Shown piece after piece: positions 40,057 through 50,631 of a stretch of 64,000 nucleotides of DNA. This DNA is from Mesorhizobium sp. L-2-11 (GTDB lineage: Bacteria; Pseudomonadota; Alphaproteobacteria; Rhizobiales; Rhizobiaceae). The stretch covers positions 3,488,001 to 3,552,000 of the forward strand of contig NZ_AP023257.1 in NCBI RefSeq assembly GCF_016756595.1, read 5' to 3'. How positions within the stretch are numbered: position 1 is the stretch's first letter; every line of letters begins with the position of its first letter. Made by a program: the position numbers and the translations under genes. The notes under the pieces were generated by a model. That model was not told where the DNA came from. It did not search any database and worked only from the letters and a program-made list of their open reading frames with translations.

Positions 40057-42513
40057 TCACGACCGGAAAGGGATCATGGTTCGAATCGCGAGCCTGTTTG
40101 CAAGCAAGGCTGGGGCGACAAGATAAAGGACCACGGCGATCATCACGACGCCAGAGAACCCGATATGCATGGCAAGCAGCGTGGCGAGAATCGCGCTCAG
40201 CACGGACGAACAGCCGTTGATGCCCCACGCCCAGGGAATGAATGTCTCCGAACGCGCGCCGACATGCCCGAGGCCGAGGGGAAACGGCATGCCCATAAAA
40301 AGTGCGAGCGGCGCTATGAGAAGGAGCGCGATCGCGATCTTCGCGGCGTCCGGGAATGCCAGTAGCCTTTCGAATACTGAGGGCAGCGCGAGAAGGTAGG
40401 TGGCAGCCAGGATCGCGATAACCCCGACAGCGAGAGCGATGCCGCGCACCGCCGACCCGCGCCCGACCGTCGCGGCCCAGCGTGCGGCAACGGCGCTACC
40501 GAGACCGGCGAAGGCGAGGAAGCCCGCAAGCACGACAGCGACAGCGTAGAACGGGTGACCGAGGAACAGCACAAAGCGCTGGATGAAGGCTATTTCGATG
40601 AAGAGAAAGGCTAGCCCCAAGGCAAGGAAGTAGAGCCCGAAGCGCAGCCGGTGCAAAGCTTTCCCGAGCGCGTGTCTGCGAATCCATAGCGGCAGGAGGA
40701 TCAGGACGGCGCTGAGGATGGCAGCCTGGACCAGAGTCGTCACGAGGATCAGGTAGCTCCAGTCGAGCATCGCTGCCCCGCCCTGGCTGCGCAGGGCCAG
40801 GAGTTCGGGCAGGGCGCGCCAGCGGAAGAAGTCGAAGAAATAGGGCCGATTGTCGGTGGCCGGTGCGATGGCGAACTTGTAGCGCTCGATGAAGTCGGCG
40901 CGCTCAGGGCCGAGGAGCGCGAGGGCTCCCTCGTAGAGATATTCCTGATCGAGCTGGTTGAAGTGGTTCACGTCGCTCGCGGAGATGCCTGGCACCCAAG
41001 AGATGTCGAAGAAGTTCTCGGCCGCGAAGCTGCGAATGGCCGCAATGTCTTCGCCTTTGAACGGCGACCTGGCGGCGAGCAAACTTGCGGTATTCCAGCT
41101 CCGGATCAGCGCCAGGTGCCGGCCCGGCTCGGCCACGCCTTCCGCCTCGAGCGCTGCTATGGCGGTGGCGAACAGCTTAAGGCTGTCACGCGGCGGCACT
41201 CGCAGCCATCGTGTGATAGCGACGATACCATCTGGTCCGAGAATCGCGAGGTAATCTCGCATTGCCTCAACGGTATAGGTGTAGTTTTCATGCAAGCTCT
41301 GCACGCCGGCCGCGGCCGCGCTGAAGGAATCGAGGAGCGGCATCTGGATCAGGTCGTAGCGCTCGCCAGCAGTCGCAGCGAAGGCGCGCGCCTCGGCCAA
41401 ATGCAAGCGCAGGTTCGGTCGGCTGAAGATACCGCCAGCGAAGTCGGCGAAGCGATTCCGAGCCAAGTCGATCATTTGCGGGTTGACTTCTACCGCATCC
41501 ACGGTATCGGCCCCGGCGCGCAGCGCCAGCAGCACCTGCTCGCCGCCCCCGGCGCCGAGGATTAGTACACGCGGCCGCTTGAGGATGCGGTACGGCAGCG
41601 CCGCCGTTGTCCGGTCGAGATAGGCGAGCTTCGCCGGATCGCCTCCATAGGCAGTGATTGCCGAAATACTGTCGCCATCAGTGAAGACGGCGAGTTGCGC
41701 AGGCGGCTCTTGGGTATTGGCAAGGCTTAGGCCAGGCGCGTAACGGAAGGGGACGGTCGGACTCTCGACAACCGTCAGCAACCCGAGCGGGCTCGACCGC
41801 TCCTCGATCACCCGCGCGTTCGGAACCTCCAGGGCTATGCGGAGGCCCTTGTACTGCGACATATGCGGCTCGGGGGCCACCCAGGACGGCGGTAGCGATA
41901 CTGCAACGAACGCCGCTGCCAACCCAAGGCCGCCGGCTGCGAGCCACCGATGGCGGACCATGCCGAAGGCGGCAAAGGCAGCCGCCGCGAAGGCCAGTGC
42001 TGCAACGAAACGCAGCGCCGTAGATGGAAAGACCAGGAACAGGAGCCCGACGATACCCAGCGCACCGATCCCTGCGCCGGCCAAGTCGAAGGCGTAGACG
42101 CGTCCGATCTGTCCGGGATGGCGGCAGAAAGCAAGGCCGACGCAGGTCGCGCCAAAGAAGAACGGCAGGATCAAAAGCGCATAGTTGGCCGCGAGCCAAG
42201 CGAGCTGTCGCGGAGCCCAGATGATCTCGAGCGCGTTGAACGGCAGACGTTCGGCGATGGCGAAGCTGGCGATCGCGGTCATGCCGAACAACGCTGCCGA
42301 CGCCGCGAAAGCGGCCGGGTAGCGCTCCACTAGCCAGCGCTGGGCAAGCGCAATGAACGTACCGCTCGCGCCGAAGCCCAAGAGCGCGATGCTGATGATC
42401 ATGTAGGCAAAATGGTGCCATTGAACGATCGAAAACAATCGCATCAGCAGCAATTCGTAGCCGAGAACCGCTGCCGAAATGAGACCGACTGGTAGCATGC
42501 GGCCCGCTCTCAC
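40057..42513 (-). CDS. membrane spermidine-synthase-like protein
   Basis: 818 residues from a GTG start that overlaps the pcm stop (GTGA). About seven N-terminal membrane segments are followed by a soluble central domain with a Rossmann S-adenosyl ligand site (VLILGAGGGEQVLLAL, VDAVEVNPQMIDLAR) and then six or more C-terminal membrane segments. The catalytic domain belongs to the spermidine synthase/methyltransferase fold, but aminopropyl transfer is not certain. Such large integral membrane SpeE-like proteins are common and poorly characterised. Coupling to an exported methyltransferase suggests a joint pathway. Confidence 0.8.
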   Translation of the reverse strand: MRAGRMLPVGLISAAVLGYELLLMRLFSIVQWHHFAYMIISIALLGFGASGTFIALAQRWLVERYPAAFAASAALFGMTAIASFAIAERLPFNALEIIWAPRQLAWLAANYALLILPFFFGATCVGLAFCRHPGQIGRVYAFDLAGAGIGALGIVGLLFLVFPSTALRFVAALAFAAAAFAAFGMVRHRWLAAGGLGLAAAFVAVSLPPSWVAPEPHMSQYKGLRIALEVPNARVIEERSSPLGLLTVVESPTVPFRYAPGLSLANTQEPPAQLAVFTDGDSISAITAYGGDPAKLAYLDRTTAALPYRILKRPRVLILGAGGGEQVLLALRAGADTVDAVEVNPQMIDLARNRFADFAGGIFSRPNLRLHLAEARAFAATAGERYDLIQMPLLDSFSAAAAGVQSLHENYTYTVEAMRDYLAILGPDGIVAITRWLRVPPRDSLKLFATAIAALEAEGVAEPGRHLALIRSWNTASLLAARSPFKGEDIAAIRSFAAENFFDISWVPGISASDVNHFNQLDQEYLYEGALALLGPERADFIERYKFAIAPATDNRPYFFDFFRWRALPELLALRSQGGAAMLDWSYLILVTTLVQAAILSAVLILLPLWIRRHALGKALHRLRFGLYFLALGLAFLFIEIAFIQRFVLFLGHPFYAVAVVLAGFLAFAGLGSAVAARWAATVGRGSAVRGIALAVGVIAILAATYLLALPSVFERLLAFPDAAKIAIALLLIAPLALFMGMPFPLGLGHVGARSETFIPWAWGINGCSSVLSAILATLLAMHIGFSGVVMIAVVLYLVAPALLANRLAIRTMIPFRS

Positions 42514-43247
42514 CGGGAGGGACCACCCCGCAGCGGAACGAAGCTCACCGGCAGCAGCTGCCGGGTCATGATGCCGCCGCCTCGTCGCTTCTCGACGAGC
42601 ATGAGAAACTGGGTTGCAAAGGGGCCTCCCACGGGGATGACCATCCGACCTCCTTCAGCGAGCTGCTCGACAAGCGGCGGCGGGATATGGCTGGCAGCCG
42701 CGGTCACTACGATGCCGTCGAAGGGCGCGCGCTCAGGCCAGCCGTAGTAGCCGTCGTCCACCTTCACCTCGACATTGTCGAAGCGGGGCACCGCAAGCCG
42801 TGTCGCTGCCCTCTTGCCAAGTTCCGGGACAATTTCGATCGAGTAAACCTTGGCGGCGAGGGGCGACAGGATGGCTGCCTGATAGCCCGAGCCGGTGCCG
42901 ATCTCGAGGACGGTGTCGCCAGGCCGGACATTGATCAGGTCGGTCATGAGCGCGACGATAAAGGGCTGCGAGATCGTCTGACCGTGCCCGATCGGCAGGG
43001 GCCGGTCCTGATAGGCCGCGCCGCGCTGTGCCTCGGGTACGAAATGGTCGCGCGGCACGGTGCCCATCGTCTTGAGCACCGCCGGATCGATATCGTGTGC
43101 CGCGGAACGGGCATGTCCCTTTATCGTCTCGATCATGGCCGCACGCTCGGCTACGCGGTCCTGAGCGGGCGCCGATGTCGAAACGAAGGCGGCGACACTC
43201 GCGAGAAACGCGGCCAGCAACGCTCGGCACTGGGCTAGAGCACTCAT
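42510..43247 (-). CDS. pcm: exported protein-L-isoaspartate O-methyltransferase
   Basis: 245 residues from ATG 43247, with GGAGAGG nine bases upstream. An N-terminal signal peptide (LLAAFLASVAAFVSTSAPAQ) precedes a full PCMT domain: VPRDHFVP, YQDRPLPIGHGQTISQPF and the SAM site VLEIGTGSGYQAA. PCMT repairs isoaspartyl residues; a periplasmic form is unusual because SAM is cytoplasmic, so its use of SAM there is puzzling. It is translationally coupled to the membrane SpeE-like gene. Confidence 0.88.
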   Translation of the reverse strand: MSALAQCRALLAAFLASVAAFVSTSAPAQDRVAERAAMIETIKGHARSAAHDIDPAVLKTMGTVPRDHFVPEAQRGAAYQDRPLPIGHGQTISQPFIVALMTDLINVRPGDTVLEIGTGSGYQAAILSPLAAKVYSIEIVPELGKRAATRLAVPRFDNVEVKVDDGYYGWPERAPFDGIVVTAAASHIPPPLVEQLAEGGRMVIPVGGPFATQFLMLVEKRRGGGIMTRQLLPVSFVPLRGGPSR

Positions 43248-43405
43248 GAACCTCTCCTGGCCCACGACGTCGAGAACAAAGCGGCGGCCATTTGAAGCAA
43301 ACGCCGCTCCGATCTCACCAAACATGTCGCGGCACCAGGTCCGGATCAACCCCGTCGGAGGTGGTGGTGCGTCAGAAGGCGTCTTCCGCCTCAGGTGCGC
43401 GGGAG

Positions 43406-44494
43406 TTAGGCTGCCGCGGGCCGGACACCGCCGGCACCGGCGAGTCGTCCAACGATCTTGCTCAGCGTTCGCAGCGTCCAGGCCAGCGGCGTCAGAACCA
43501 TCCTCAGCAGAGAAGCCAGGACAAGACAGAGTATGAGGTAGGCCGCAAAGGCGCCGAGCCAGGCCGGGAGACCTGCTTGTTCGGCTATCCATCCGGCCGC
43601 GTTTGTCAGAAGGTGAGGTCGCGTGATCGCCACATAGGGAAGTGCGACGACGGCGGCGACACCGGCTGCGGTGCCGACGGCGGAAAGCGATTGGAACGCA
43701 CCTTTGCCCGCAGCCCTCAAATGTGCCATCCGCACAGTTCCGCGACCAGCTGCGGCCACCGGTGCCCTCGCAACGCGCAATGCCTTGGCTGCGGCGCCCA
43801 TGCCCCCGACGACGATTGCCGCATCGAACGCCGCCCAACCCATCTCACCCCAGGTTGGAAGCCGCTCGCCGCGGGTGATCACCCCTTCCAGATCGGAAAC
43901 GCCGCCCAGGACTATGTTCTTCGCACCGAGCAGCGTGCGGGTGAACTGTCTGCGGACTGCTGTTCCGTCAACGATCTCGAACTCCGACAGCATTTCGTGC
44001 CCGCGATCCTTGAGTTCGTGAATGGCAATAAGCCCATATTGCTCCGGCGAAATCTCGGCGAGGCCGAATCCCACCTGCCGGTCGTCCCACAGGCTCGAGA
44101 GGCCCTGACCGACGGTTTCCTGCAACAAGTACTGCGACGATCCATTCTTCACGAAGTAAGCAATCACCGGCACGACCGGATGGCCGAGACGGTCGAAAAC
44201 CTCCACGAAACCCGGATCCTCGCCATAGACGAGGAACACTCTGGCTGCATCGTCGCCATATTTCGCCGCTGCCTCATGCCAGCCGAGCCCGCCTGCCGCG
44301 CAGGCTGCAAGAACCCATGGCCGAGCCTGCTCCACAGCTTTGCTGCTGAGCGGGCAACGGGTGTCGTCCCGGCGAACTTCCTCCGCCAGCGCGGCTCGCA
44401 TGACCTCATCCTCGAAGTGATGGGGCTCCCGCCATTCCCATTTGAGCGTCAGGACGATCGCCACAACGAGTGAGGCTGCTAGCAGATATCTCAT
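43406..44494 (-). CDS. membrane protein of unknown function
   Basis: 362 residues from ATG 44494; a GGAGG site lies 12 bases upstream, while an ATG at 44521 is less likely. N-terminal signal anchor (LLAASLVVAIVLTL), a large extracytoplasmic domain with conserved-looking Cys (TRCPLSS; VLAACAAGG), then three to four C-terminal membrane segments. YGEDPGFVEVFDRLGHPVVPVIAYF is distinctive. No family is recognised. Same strand as pcm and the SpeE-like gene, 158 bases upstream, so a three-gene unit is plausible. Confidence 0.7.
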   Translation of the reverse strand: MRYLLAASLVVAIVLTLKWEWREPHHFEDEVMRAALAEEVRRDDTRCPLSSKAVEQARPWVLAACAAGGLGWHEAAAKYGDDAARVFLVYGEDPGFVEVFDRLGHPVVPVIAYFVKNGSSQYLLQETVGQGLSSLWDDRQVGFGLAEISPEQYGLIAIHELKDRGHEMLSEFEIVDGTAVRRQFTRTLLGAKNIVLGGVSDLEGVITRGERLPTWGEMGWAAFDAAIVVGGMGAAAKALRVARAPVAAAGRGTVRMAHLRAAGKGAFQSLSAVGTAAGVAAVVALPYVAITRPHLLTNAAGWIAEQAGLPAWLGAFAAYLILCLVLASLLRMVLTPLAWTLRTLSKIVGRLAGAGGVRPAAA

Positions 44495-44636
44495 TCTCAA
44501 GGGGCATCCTCCCGCAGTCATGTCATGCCAAGACGTGCCGAAGCTATCAGCCAATCCCGATGAAGCGATCGTTAGTTCTGGGATGTGGTGGAAATTTGCT
44601 GGAAGGTACGCAAGAAACGCGCCGGCCGATGAAGGC

Positions 44637-44711
44637 TGGCTCCCCGAGTTGGATTCGAACCAACGGCCGCTCGATGAACAGTCGAGATCTCTACCGGTGA
44701 GCTCTCGGGGA
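44637..44711 (-). tRNA. tRNA-Asn (anticodon GTT), divergent
   Basis: Full cloverleaf of 75 nt with encoded CCA: acceptor TCCCCGA/TCGGGGA, discriminator G, anticodon arm CTCGA-CTGTTCA-TCGAG, five-base variable loop, T arm GTTGG-TTCGAAT-CCAAC. Oddities are G at position 8 instead of the near-universal U, a G10-A25 mismatch in the D stem, and C at position 37 next to the anticodon, where a purine is normal. It sits in the accessory region. It may be a mobile-element tRNA, an integration target or a decaying gene. Confidence 0.8.
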
Positions 44712-44949
44712 GCTGCTGATACCAAACTCAACTAATTTCGGATCGGGCTATAAGGCACTTGCCGAATATGGTGGCGATGTGCTTGCCGCCCTATTTCACC
44801 AAAGACGGGCCCGCCGGAAAGAAGACCAGCTGTCGGGAACCGGCAGGGAGCCAGTCAGCGACTGACTTCGGCTCGTTTTCCGGAATGCCGCCGTCGAGGA
44901 ACGAGAAGGCACTGGCGGGGTGTTGATGGCCACATCGGGAGGTGAACCC

Positions 44950-46029
44950 ATGGAACCGCGCGCCAAGGAACAGGAGAACCTTTCCCGACTCGAACGGGCC
45001 GCGCAACAGACTGCTGATCCAAAAACTATGGAACAGAAGGCGAAAAAGCCCGAGGAAAAATTCCGCTTCAGCCTTCGCAAGGAAGACGTCTGGTGGACGC
45101 TTGGTTTCGCTGCCGCTGCCTTGCTGCTTTTTGGCATCCAACTCCTGATCAATTGGCGCTTAGAATGGCTTGACGCGCCTTTGCGCGTTCGCGTGCTGAA
45201 CTACGTCAGGGGCGGCCTTCTCATTTTCATTATGCTGACCGTTGCGAATGTTATTGAAGTCTTTGTCATTGGCCGAATTCCCAATCGTGTTTCGCGCTTC
45301 AACTTGCAACGTATTTTTCGATTGGTCGTCGTCGTCGCCATCGTCTTCGTGGCCATTTCAGTCTTATTTGTGAACTGGTACGCCGCGGTTGTCTCACTCG
45401 GCCTGATTTCACTGATTCTCGGCTTTGCACTGCAAATGCCGATCTCCAGTTTCATCGCGTGGATTTATATTCTGGCCAGGGCGCCTTATCGCGTTGGCGA
45501 CCGCATTCGCATCGGCGATGCCCATGGCGATGTCATTGATGTCAGCTATCTCGACACGACGTTATGGGAATTCGGCGGCGAACATCTTTGGACCGATCAT
45601 CCGAGCGGACGCGTCATCAAGTTTCCGAATTCCACCGTGTTTGACATGCCGGTATTCAACTATTCCTGGCCGCTGTTTCCCTATGTCTGGAACGAAATCA
45701 AGTTCCAGCTCGCGTATGAAAGCGATCTGGAATTCGTAGCGAAAACCATGAAAGAGGTCGTCGACGAGCAGATCGGCGACATCATGAGCCAGAAGGTGAA
45801 GGTCTATAAGCACATCCTGTCGCAAACGCCGGTGGACGAACTCGAAGTGAAGGAGCATCCCGTGGTTCATTTTCGCGTCAGTGAAAACACCTGGCTCGAG
45901 GCCATCGTGCGTTACCTCGTGCCGCCGAAGGAAGCGGGGCGCACCAAAACACGCTTGATCAAGGAAATGCTGGCGCGAATGAATGCAAAACCCGATCGCG
46001 TGCTGTTTCCGAAGAGCAATTTGCGGTGA
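44950..46029 (+). CDS. MscS-family mechanosensitive ion channel
   Basis: 359 residues from ATG 44950, chosen for its GGGAGGTG site five bases before; a GTG at 44920 lacks one. A charged cytoplasmic N-terminus is followed by four hydrophobic segments; the pore helix and MscS beta domain start near LGLISLILGFALQMPISSFIAW. YRVGDRIRIGDAHGDVIDVSYLDTTL and RVIKFPNSTVF are the conserved upper-vestibule motifs. It probably releases solutes on osmotic downshock. Confidence 0.92.
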   Translation: MEPRAKEQENLSRLERAAQQTADPKTMEQKAKKPEEKFRFSLRKEDVWWTLGFAAAALLLFGIQLLINWRLEWLDAPLRVRVLNYVRGGLLIFIMLTVANVIEVFVIGRIPNRVSRFNLQRIFRLVVVVAIVFVAISVLFVNWYAAVVSLGLISLILGFALQMPISSFIAWIYILARAPYRVGDRIRIGDAHGDVIDVSYLDTTLWEFGGEHLWTDHPSGRVIKFPNSTVFDMPVFNYSWPLFPYVWNEIKFQLAYESDLEFVAKTMKEVVDEQIGDIMSQKVKVYKHILSQTPVDELEVKEHPVVHFRVSENTWLEAIVRYLVPPKEAGRTKTRLIKEMLARMNAKPDRVLFPKSNLR

Positions 46030-46101
46030 ACTTCCTCAGGCCACGCCCGGGCGGAGCCATCCCCCGCCTGCGTCGCGGCAGCTGATGCATCTGGAGCGCC
46101 T

Positions 46102-46808
46102 ATGATGAAGCCGACCGGATCCACCGAGGCACTGAGGATCGAGGACCTTGACGACGCGGGGCTGGTTGAACACGCGCGACAGTGTGACCCCGCCGCATTC
46201 TGGTTAATCATCAAGCGTCACAATCAGCGGCTTCACCGGGTCGCCCGCGCCGTCCTGAATGACGACACCGAGGCCGAGGACGTACTTCAGGAGACCTATA
46301 TCCACGCCTTCACCCATCTGGCCGAATTCCGCGCGGAGGCGCAGCTGTCGACCTGGCTCACCCGGATCGCGCTGAACGAGGCGCTGGGACGCCGCCGGAA
46401 AAAGCGGCCCACCGTCGACGTGAAAGCCATCGAAGGCATGGTCGCTCCGTTCAGCGCCCACAAGCCTGATCCCGAAGAGGCGGCCGCTCTCGCTGAAATC
46501 CGCAACCTCCTGGAGCGAGCCGTCGGTGGCTTGCCAGAGCCCTTTCGCATCGTCTCGAGGAAATGAGCATTGAGGAAACGGCTTTTCTCTTGGCATTGCG
46601 ACCGCAGACGGTGAGCACCCGTCTTTATCGCGCACGCCGGCTGCTCCGCGAGGCGCTGCGGGACAAGCTCGCCACCGTGTTCACGGATACGTTTCTCTTC
46701 GCTGGCGCCCGTTGTGACCGCCTCGCGCAATCAGTCCTGGACCGGCTCGCAATCCGCCTGGTTCGAAAGGATGTTCATCCGTTGAACACGGCGACTGAGC
46801 GCACGTAG
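46102..46808 (+). pseudogene. ECF sigma factor split by a small deletion
   Basis: The frame 46102-46566 encodes a normal region 2 (DDDTEAEDVLQETYIHAFTH-type) and the start of region 4 (GLPEPFRIV), then goes out of frame (SRK stop). A second frame, 46563-46808, resumes at EEMSIEETAFLLALRPQTVS and completes the helix-turn-helix. By the family pattern FxxVFVLREVEGMS, about 16 bases are missing at ATCGTC|TCGAGG. The ATGA overlap could in principle allow a separate region-4 polypeptide. Most likely an inactivated RpoE-like factor. Confidence 0.75.
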
Positions 46809-46966
46809 ACGCCGTCCATGTCGAGATTACGCCGGCTCCTTTCGCGGGGATGTTGTAGCGGGACGCGGGAATATTTTGGCGGCCCGGACCATCTAATCAT
46901 CAGGCAAATGCACTCGGCGCCGCGGTTCTGACAGCGGCGTTGAATCAACAAACATAGGAGACTGCC

Positions 46967-47830
<864 letters not shown>

Positions 47831-47866
47831 GCCCATTTTGACGAGGGCTGCTCCTGGAGAAAGACC

Positions 47867-48175
47867 ATGAGTAAAGATGATGATGTGAACCACGGATCGG
47901 CAGCTTTAAGCCGAGCGCTGTCTCGCCGCAATTTCCTGAAAGTCTCTGTGACTGGTGCGGCGATCGCCAGCGCCGGCGGCCTTTCAGCCTGTATGACTGT
48001 ACCGATGGCAGCCGGAAAGAAAACCAAGGCGCTGGCGCTGTACCAGGACACCCCAAATCGTGGCCGACGCTGCGGTGGGTGTACTCACTTCCGAGAGCCA
48101 AACGGGTGCGAGATCGTTGCCGGTGCAATCAGCCCAAATGGCTGGTGCCGTTTCCACAAGCCGCTGCCGGCTTGA
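47867..48175 (+). CDS. high-potential iron-sulfur protein
   Basis: 102 residues with a Tat signal (SRRNFLKVSVTGAAIASAGG). The mature part has CGGCTHFREPNGC followed by SPNGWC, the CxxC-x8-C-x12-C spacing that binds the HiPIP 4Fe-4S cluster, so it should be a periplasmic one-electron carrier. Located directly after the ferritin-like gene. No photosynthetic or cytochrome partner gene is visible nearby. Confidence 0.92.
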   Translation: MSKDDDVNHGSAALSRALSRRNFLKVSVTGAAIASAGGLSACMTVPMAAGKKTKALALYQDTPNRGRRCGGCTHFREPNGCEIVAGAISPNGWCRFHKPLPA

Positions 48176-48191
48176 TGCAACAAATTGCGGT

Positions 48192-48217
48192 CTCCCGCCT
48201 TATGTCTCGGGCGGGAG
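48192..48217 (+). terminator. hairpin after the HiPIP gene
   Basis: CTCCCGCC pairs with GGCGGGAG around a short loop, 17 bases beyond the HiPIP stop. No T run follows, so it may only stabilise the transcript. The remaining bases to 48419 hold no gene; a GTCCGCATTGGGTCG segment recalls a dispersed Mesorhizobium repeat. Confidence 0.4.
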
Positions 48218-48419
48218 CAACGCGACGTCAGCTTCCACGTCCAGAGCAGACGTTGGCCGGCCGGCGGTAAGGCGTCTGCCCAGGGTCATGGGCGTGAATT
48301 CGTTCTCGGAGAGCGAACGTCCGCATTGGGTCGATCAGCGGAATGGCTGCTTGTCTGTAACTTCGTCCCGAAAGCGGAAGGGCAGTTTTCGGCCCGGATA
48401 GTGCCTTCTTCTCTTGAAA

Positions 48420-48866
48420 CTACCGCTCGCCATCCATCTCGGCGAGCTTGCGTACACGGCGGCGGAAATCCTCGTCGGTCGAGAACTCGGCCGCGAGATA
48501 GGCCGTTACAAGGTCCTTGGCGAGCCAGGCACCGACGATCTGTGCGCCGATGCACATGACGTTGACGTCGTCGTGCTCGACCGATTGGTGGGCCGAATGC
48601 ACGTCGTGGCAGACCGCCGCACGGATGCCCTTCACCTTATTAGCCGCGATTGAAGCGCCGACTCCCGTGCCGCACACCATCAGGCCGCGCTCGGCCTTGC
48701 CCTCGATAATCGATGACGTCACCGTCTTCGCGATGTCCGGAAAATCCACCGGATTGGGATCGTAGGATCCGGCGTCGTGCACTTCGTGTCCCAGCGACTT
48801 TATATGATCAATGATTGTCGCCTTGAGCGGGAAGCCGGCGTGGTCGGAACCGATGACTATGCGCAT
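48420..48866 (-). CDS. rpiB: ribose-5-phosphate isomerase B family protein
   Basis: 148 residues. MRIVIGSDHAGFPLK, GLMVCGTGVGASIAANK (catalytic Cys in VCGTG) and CHDVHSAHQSVEHDDVNVMCIG are RpiB/LacAB signatures. It interconverts aldose- and ketose-phosphates. As the last gene of a GntR-TRAP operon, it likely works on a specific pentose, tetrose or sugar-acid-derived phosphate rather than in the pentose phosphate pathway. Confidence 0.93.
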   Translation of the reverse strand: MRIVIGSDHAGFPLKATIIDHIKSLGHEVHDAGSYDPNPVDFPDIAKTVTSSIIEGKAERGLMVCGTGVGASIAANKVKGIRAAVCHDVHSAHQSVEHDDVNVMCIGAQIVGAWLAKDLVTAYLAAEFSTDEDFRRRVRKLAEMDGER

Positions 48867-48884
48867 CTTCAGAATTCTCCAGGG

Positions 48885-50162
48885 TTACTGAGCGATCATG
48901 CGGGGCAGCCACAAGGTGAGATCCTTCGCGAAGGTCAGGATCGCAAGCGTGGTCAGCAGCGGGATGTAGAACGGCAGCAGCGCCTTGAGCAGTTGCCGGA
49001 TCGAGACCTTGGCGATGTCGGCCACCAGAAAAAGCGACAGGCCCATCGGCGGTGTAAGCAGGCCGAGCATCAGATTGAAGATCGTGACGATGCCGAGCTG
49101 AACCGGGTCGACGCCTGCCAGCACCAGCGGCGGCGCGATGATCGGCACCAGCAGCAGTGTAGCCGTCGTGGAATCCAGGAACATGCCCGCCACAAAGAAG
49201 ATGAGATTCGCGATGACGAGTAGCATTACCGGATCGCGTGAGAGGCCAAGCAGTGCGGCCGCGAAGCTTTGCGGCACTTGCTCGACCGCGAGGATCCAGC
49301 CAAAGAGGGCCGCTGCCGCCACGATGATCAGGATCGCCGAGGAACTGCGCGCGGTGAGCACGGCCGAGTTCCACAGATGATCGAGGGTCAACTCGCGGTA
49401 GAGCAAGGCGCTGATGAGGATGACGTAGACGGTGGTGATGGCCGCCGCCTCGGTCGGCGTGAAGGCGCCGGCTGTCATGCCGGCAATCATCAGGGCGGGC
49501 GCGACGATCGCAGGGAGCGCCGGCAGGAAGTCGCGTCCTACTTCCCACAGCGTCGGCCAGCGGTCGGCCCGCGGATGCTTGTGGATTGTCGCCACCACGA
49601 GCACCGTCAGCATCAGGAGCGCAGTGCACAGTATGGCGGGCACGATACCCGCGACCAGGAGCTGCACGATCGAGACACTCGTCACCGAGCCGTAGACGAT
49701 CAGGGGAATGGACGGCGGGAAGATCGGCCCCAGTGTCGCCGAGGCGCCGGTGACGGCGCCTGCGAAGGAGGCGTCGAATCCGCGCTTCTTCATCGCATCG
49801 ATCTCGATGCGTCCGAGTCCTCCGATATCGGCGAGCGCGGCCCCCGACATACCGGAGAAGACCAAGCTGCCGAATACATTCACCTGCGCCAGACCGCCCG
49901 GCACGCGGCCGACCAGAGTGTAGGCAAATCGGAAGATGCGGTCGGTGATCCCCGACAGGTTCATCAGATTGCCGACGAAGATGAACAGCGGAACCGCAAC
50001 CAGCGGGAAGGAATCGAGCGCATAAGTGACGCGCTGTGCAAGGAGGCCGAGCGGAAGGCCTTCGATGACTACGTAGGCAATGGACGGCAGGAGGATGGCA
50101 TAGACCACCGGAAAGCCGAGCATGAAGAGCGCCAGGAAGGCGATGACGACCGCGAAACCCAT
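48885..50162 (-). CDS. TRAP transporter large permease (DctM)
   Basis: 425 residues from ATG 50162 (the frame extends upstream into dctQ). About 12 membrane segments; GMSGAALADIGGLGRIEIDAM and GPIFPPSIPLIVYG are DctM motifs. It forms the Na+-driven transport unit with DctQ. The gap to dctQ is one base and to rpiB 18 bases, so this is one operon. Confidence 0.94.
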   Translation of the reverse strand: MGFAVVIAFLALFMLGFPVVYAILLPSIAYVVIEGLPLGLLAQRVTYALDSFPLVAVPLFIFVGNLMNLSGITDRIFRFAYTLVGRVPGGLAQVNVFGSLVFSGMSGAALADIGGLGRIEIDAMKKRGFDASFAGAVTGASATLGPIFPPSIPLIVYGSVTSVSIVQLLVAGIVPAILCTALLMLTVLVVATIHKHPRADRWPTLWEVGRDFLPALPAIVAPALMIAGMTAGAFTPTEAAAITTVYVILISALLYRELTLDHLWNSAVLTARSSSAILIIVAAAALFGWILAVEQVPQSFAAALLGLSRDPVMLLVIANLIFFVAGMFLDSTTATLLLVPIIAPPLVLAGVDPVQLGIVTIFNLMLGLLTPPMGLSLFLVADIAKVSIRQLLKALLPFYIPLLTTLAILTFAKDLTLWLPRMIAQ

Positions 50163-50163
50163 G

Positions 50164-50631
50164 TTAGACCGCGATATTGGTGTCGGCCTGCGGCGGCTTG
50201 CGCAGGTGGAGGAGGTGGACAAGAGCCGCGCCGGCGAAGCCGAACAAGGTCGCGCCCAGGAAGATCCAGAACGGGATGCCGAGCGTCGGCGTCGCGTTGG
50301 CCAGGTTCCTCGAAATGTTGGTTGCCGTGACATAGGCGAGGAAGCCGGTCGCGGCGATGGCGCCGATCGAGATCGACCAGTTGACGATCCCGCGCAGGCG
50401 CGCCGGCATCGCGGCTTTGAATTCGCCCATGACGATGTTCTCGCCGTTCTGCACCACCAGTGGATAGGCGCAGAAGACCAGGCAGATGAGCAGGAAGCGC
50501 GTGAACTCCTCGGCCCCGATGAAAGGCAGCACGAAGACGCCACGCATGATCACCTGCGCGGTCGGCACGAGCACGAGGCCGGTCATGATGATGACGACGA
50601 AAGCTGTAAGAATGCGTTCGGCGATGCGCAT
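50164..50631 (-). CDS. TRAP transporter small permease (DctQ)
   Basis: 155 residues with four membrane segments. RGVFVLPFIGAEEFTRFLLI holds the conserved E-E-x-x-R feature of DctQ. It is paired with the large permease immediately downstream. Confidence 0.92.
   Translation of the reverse strand: MRIAERILTAFVVIIMTGLVLVPTAQVIMRGVFVLPFIGAEEFTRFLLICLVFCAYPLVVQNGENIVMGEFKAAMPARLRGIVNWSISIGAIAATGFLAYVTATNISRNLANATPTLGIPFWIFLGATLFGFAGAALVHLLHLRKPPQADTNIAV

Noticed and set aside
44791..45152. Reverse frames overlapping the mscS start
   Set aside because: They mirror the coding start of mscS and lack a ribosome site.
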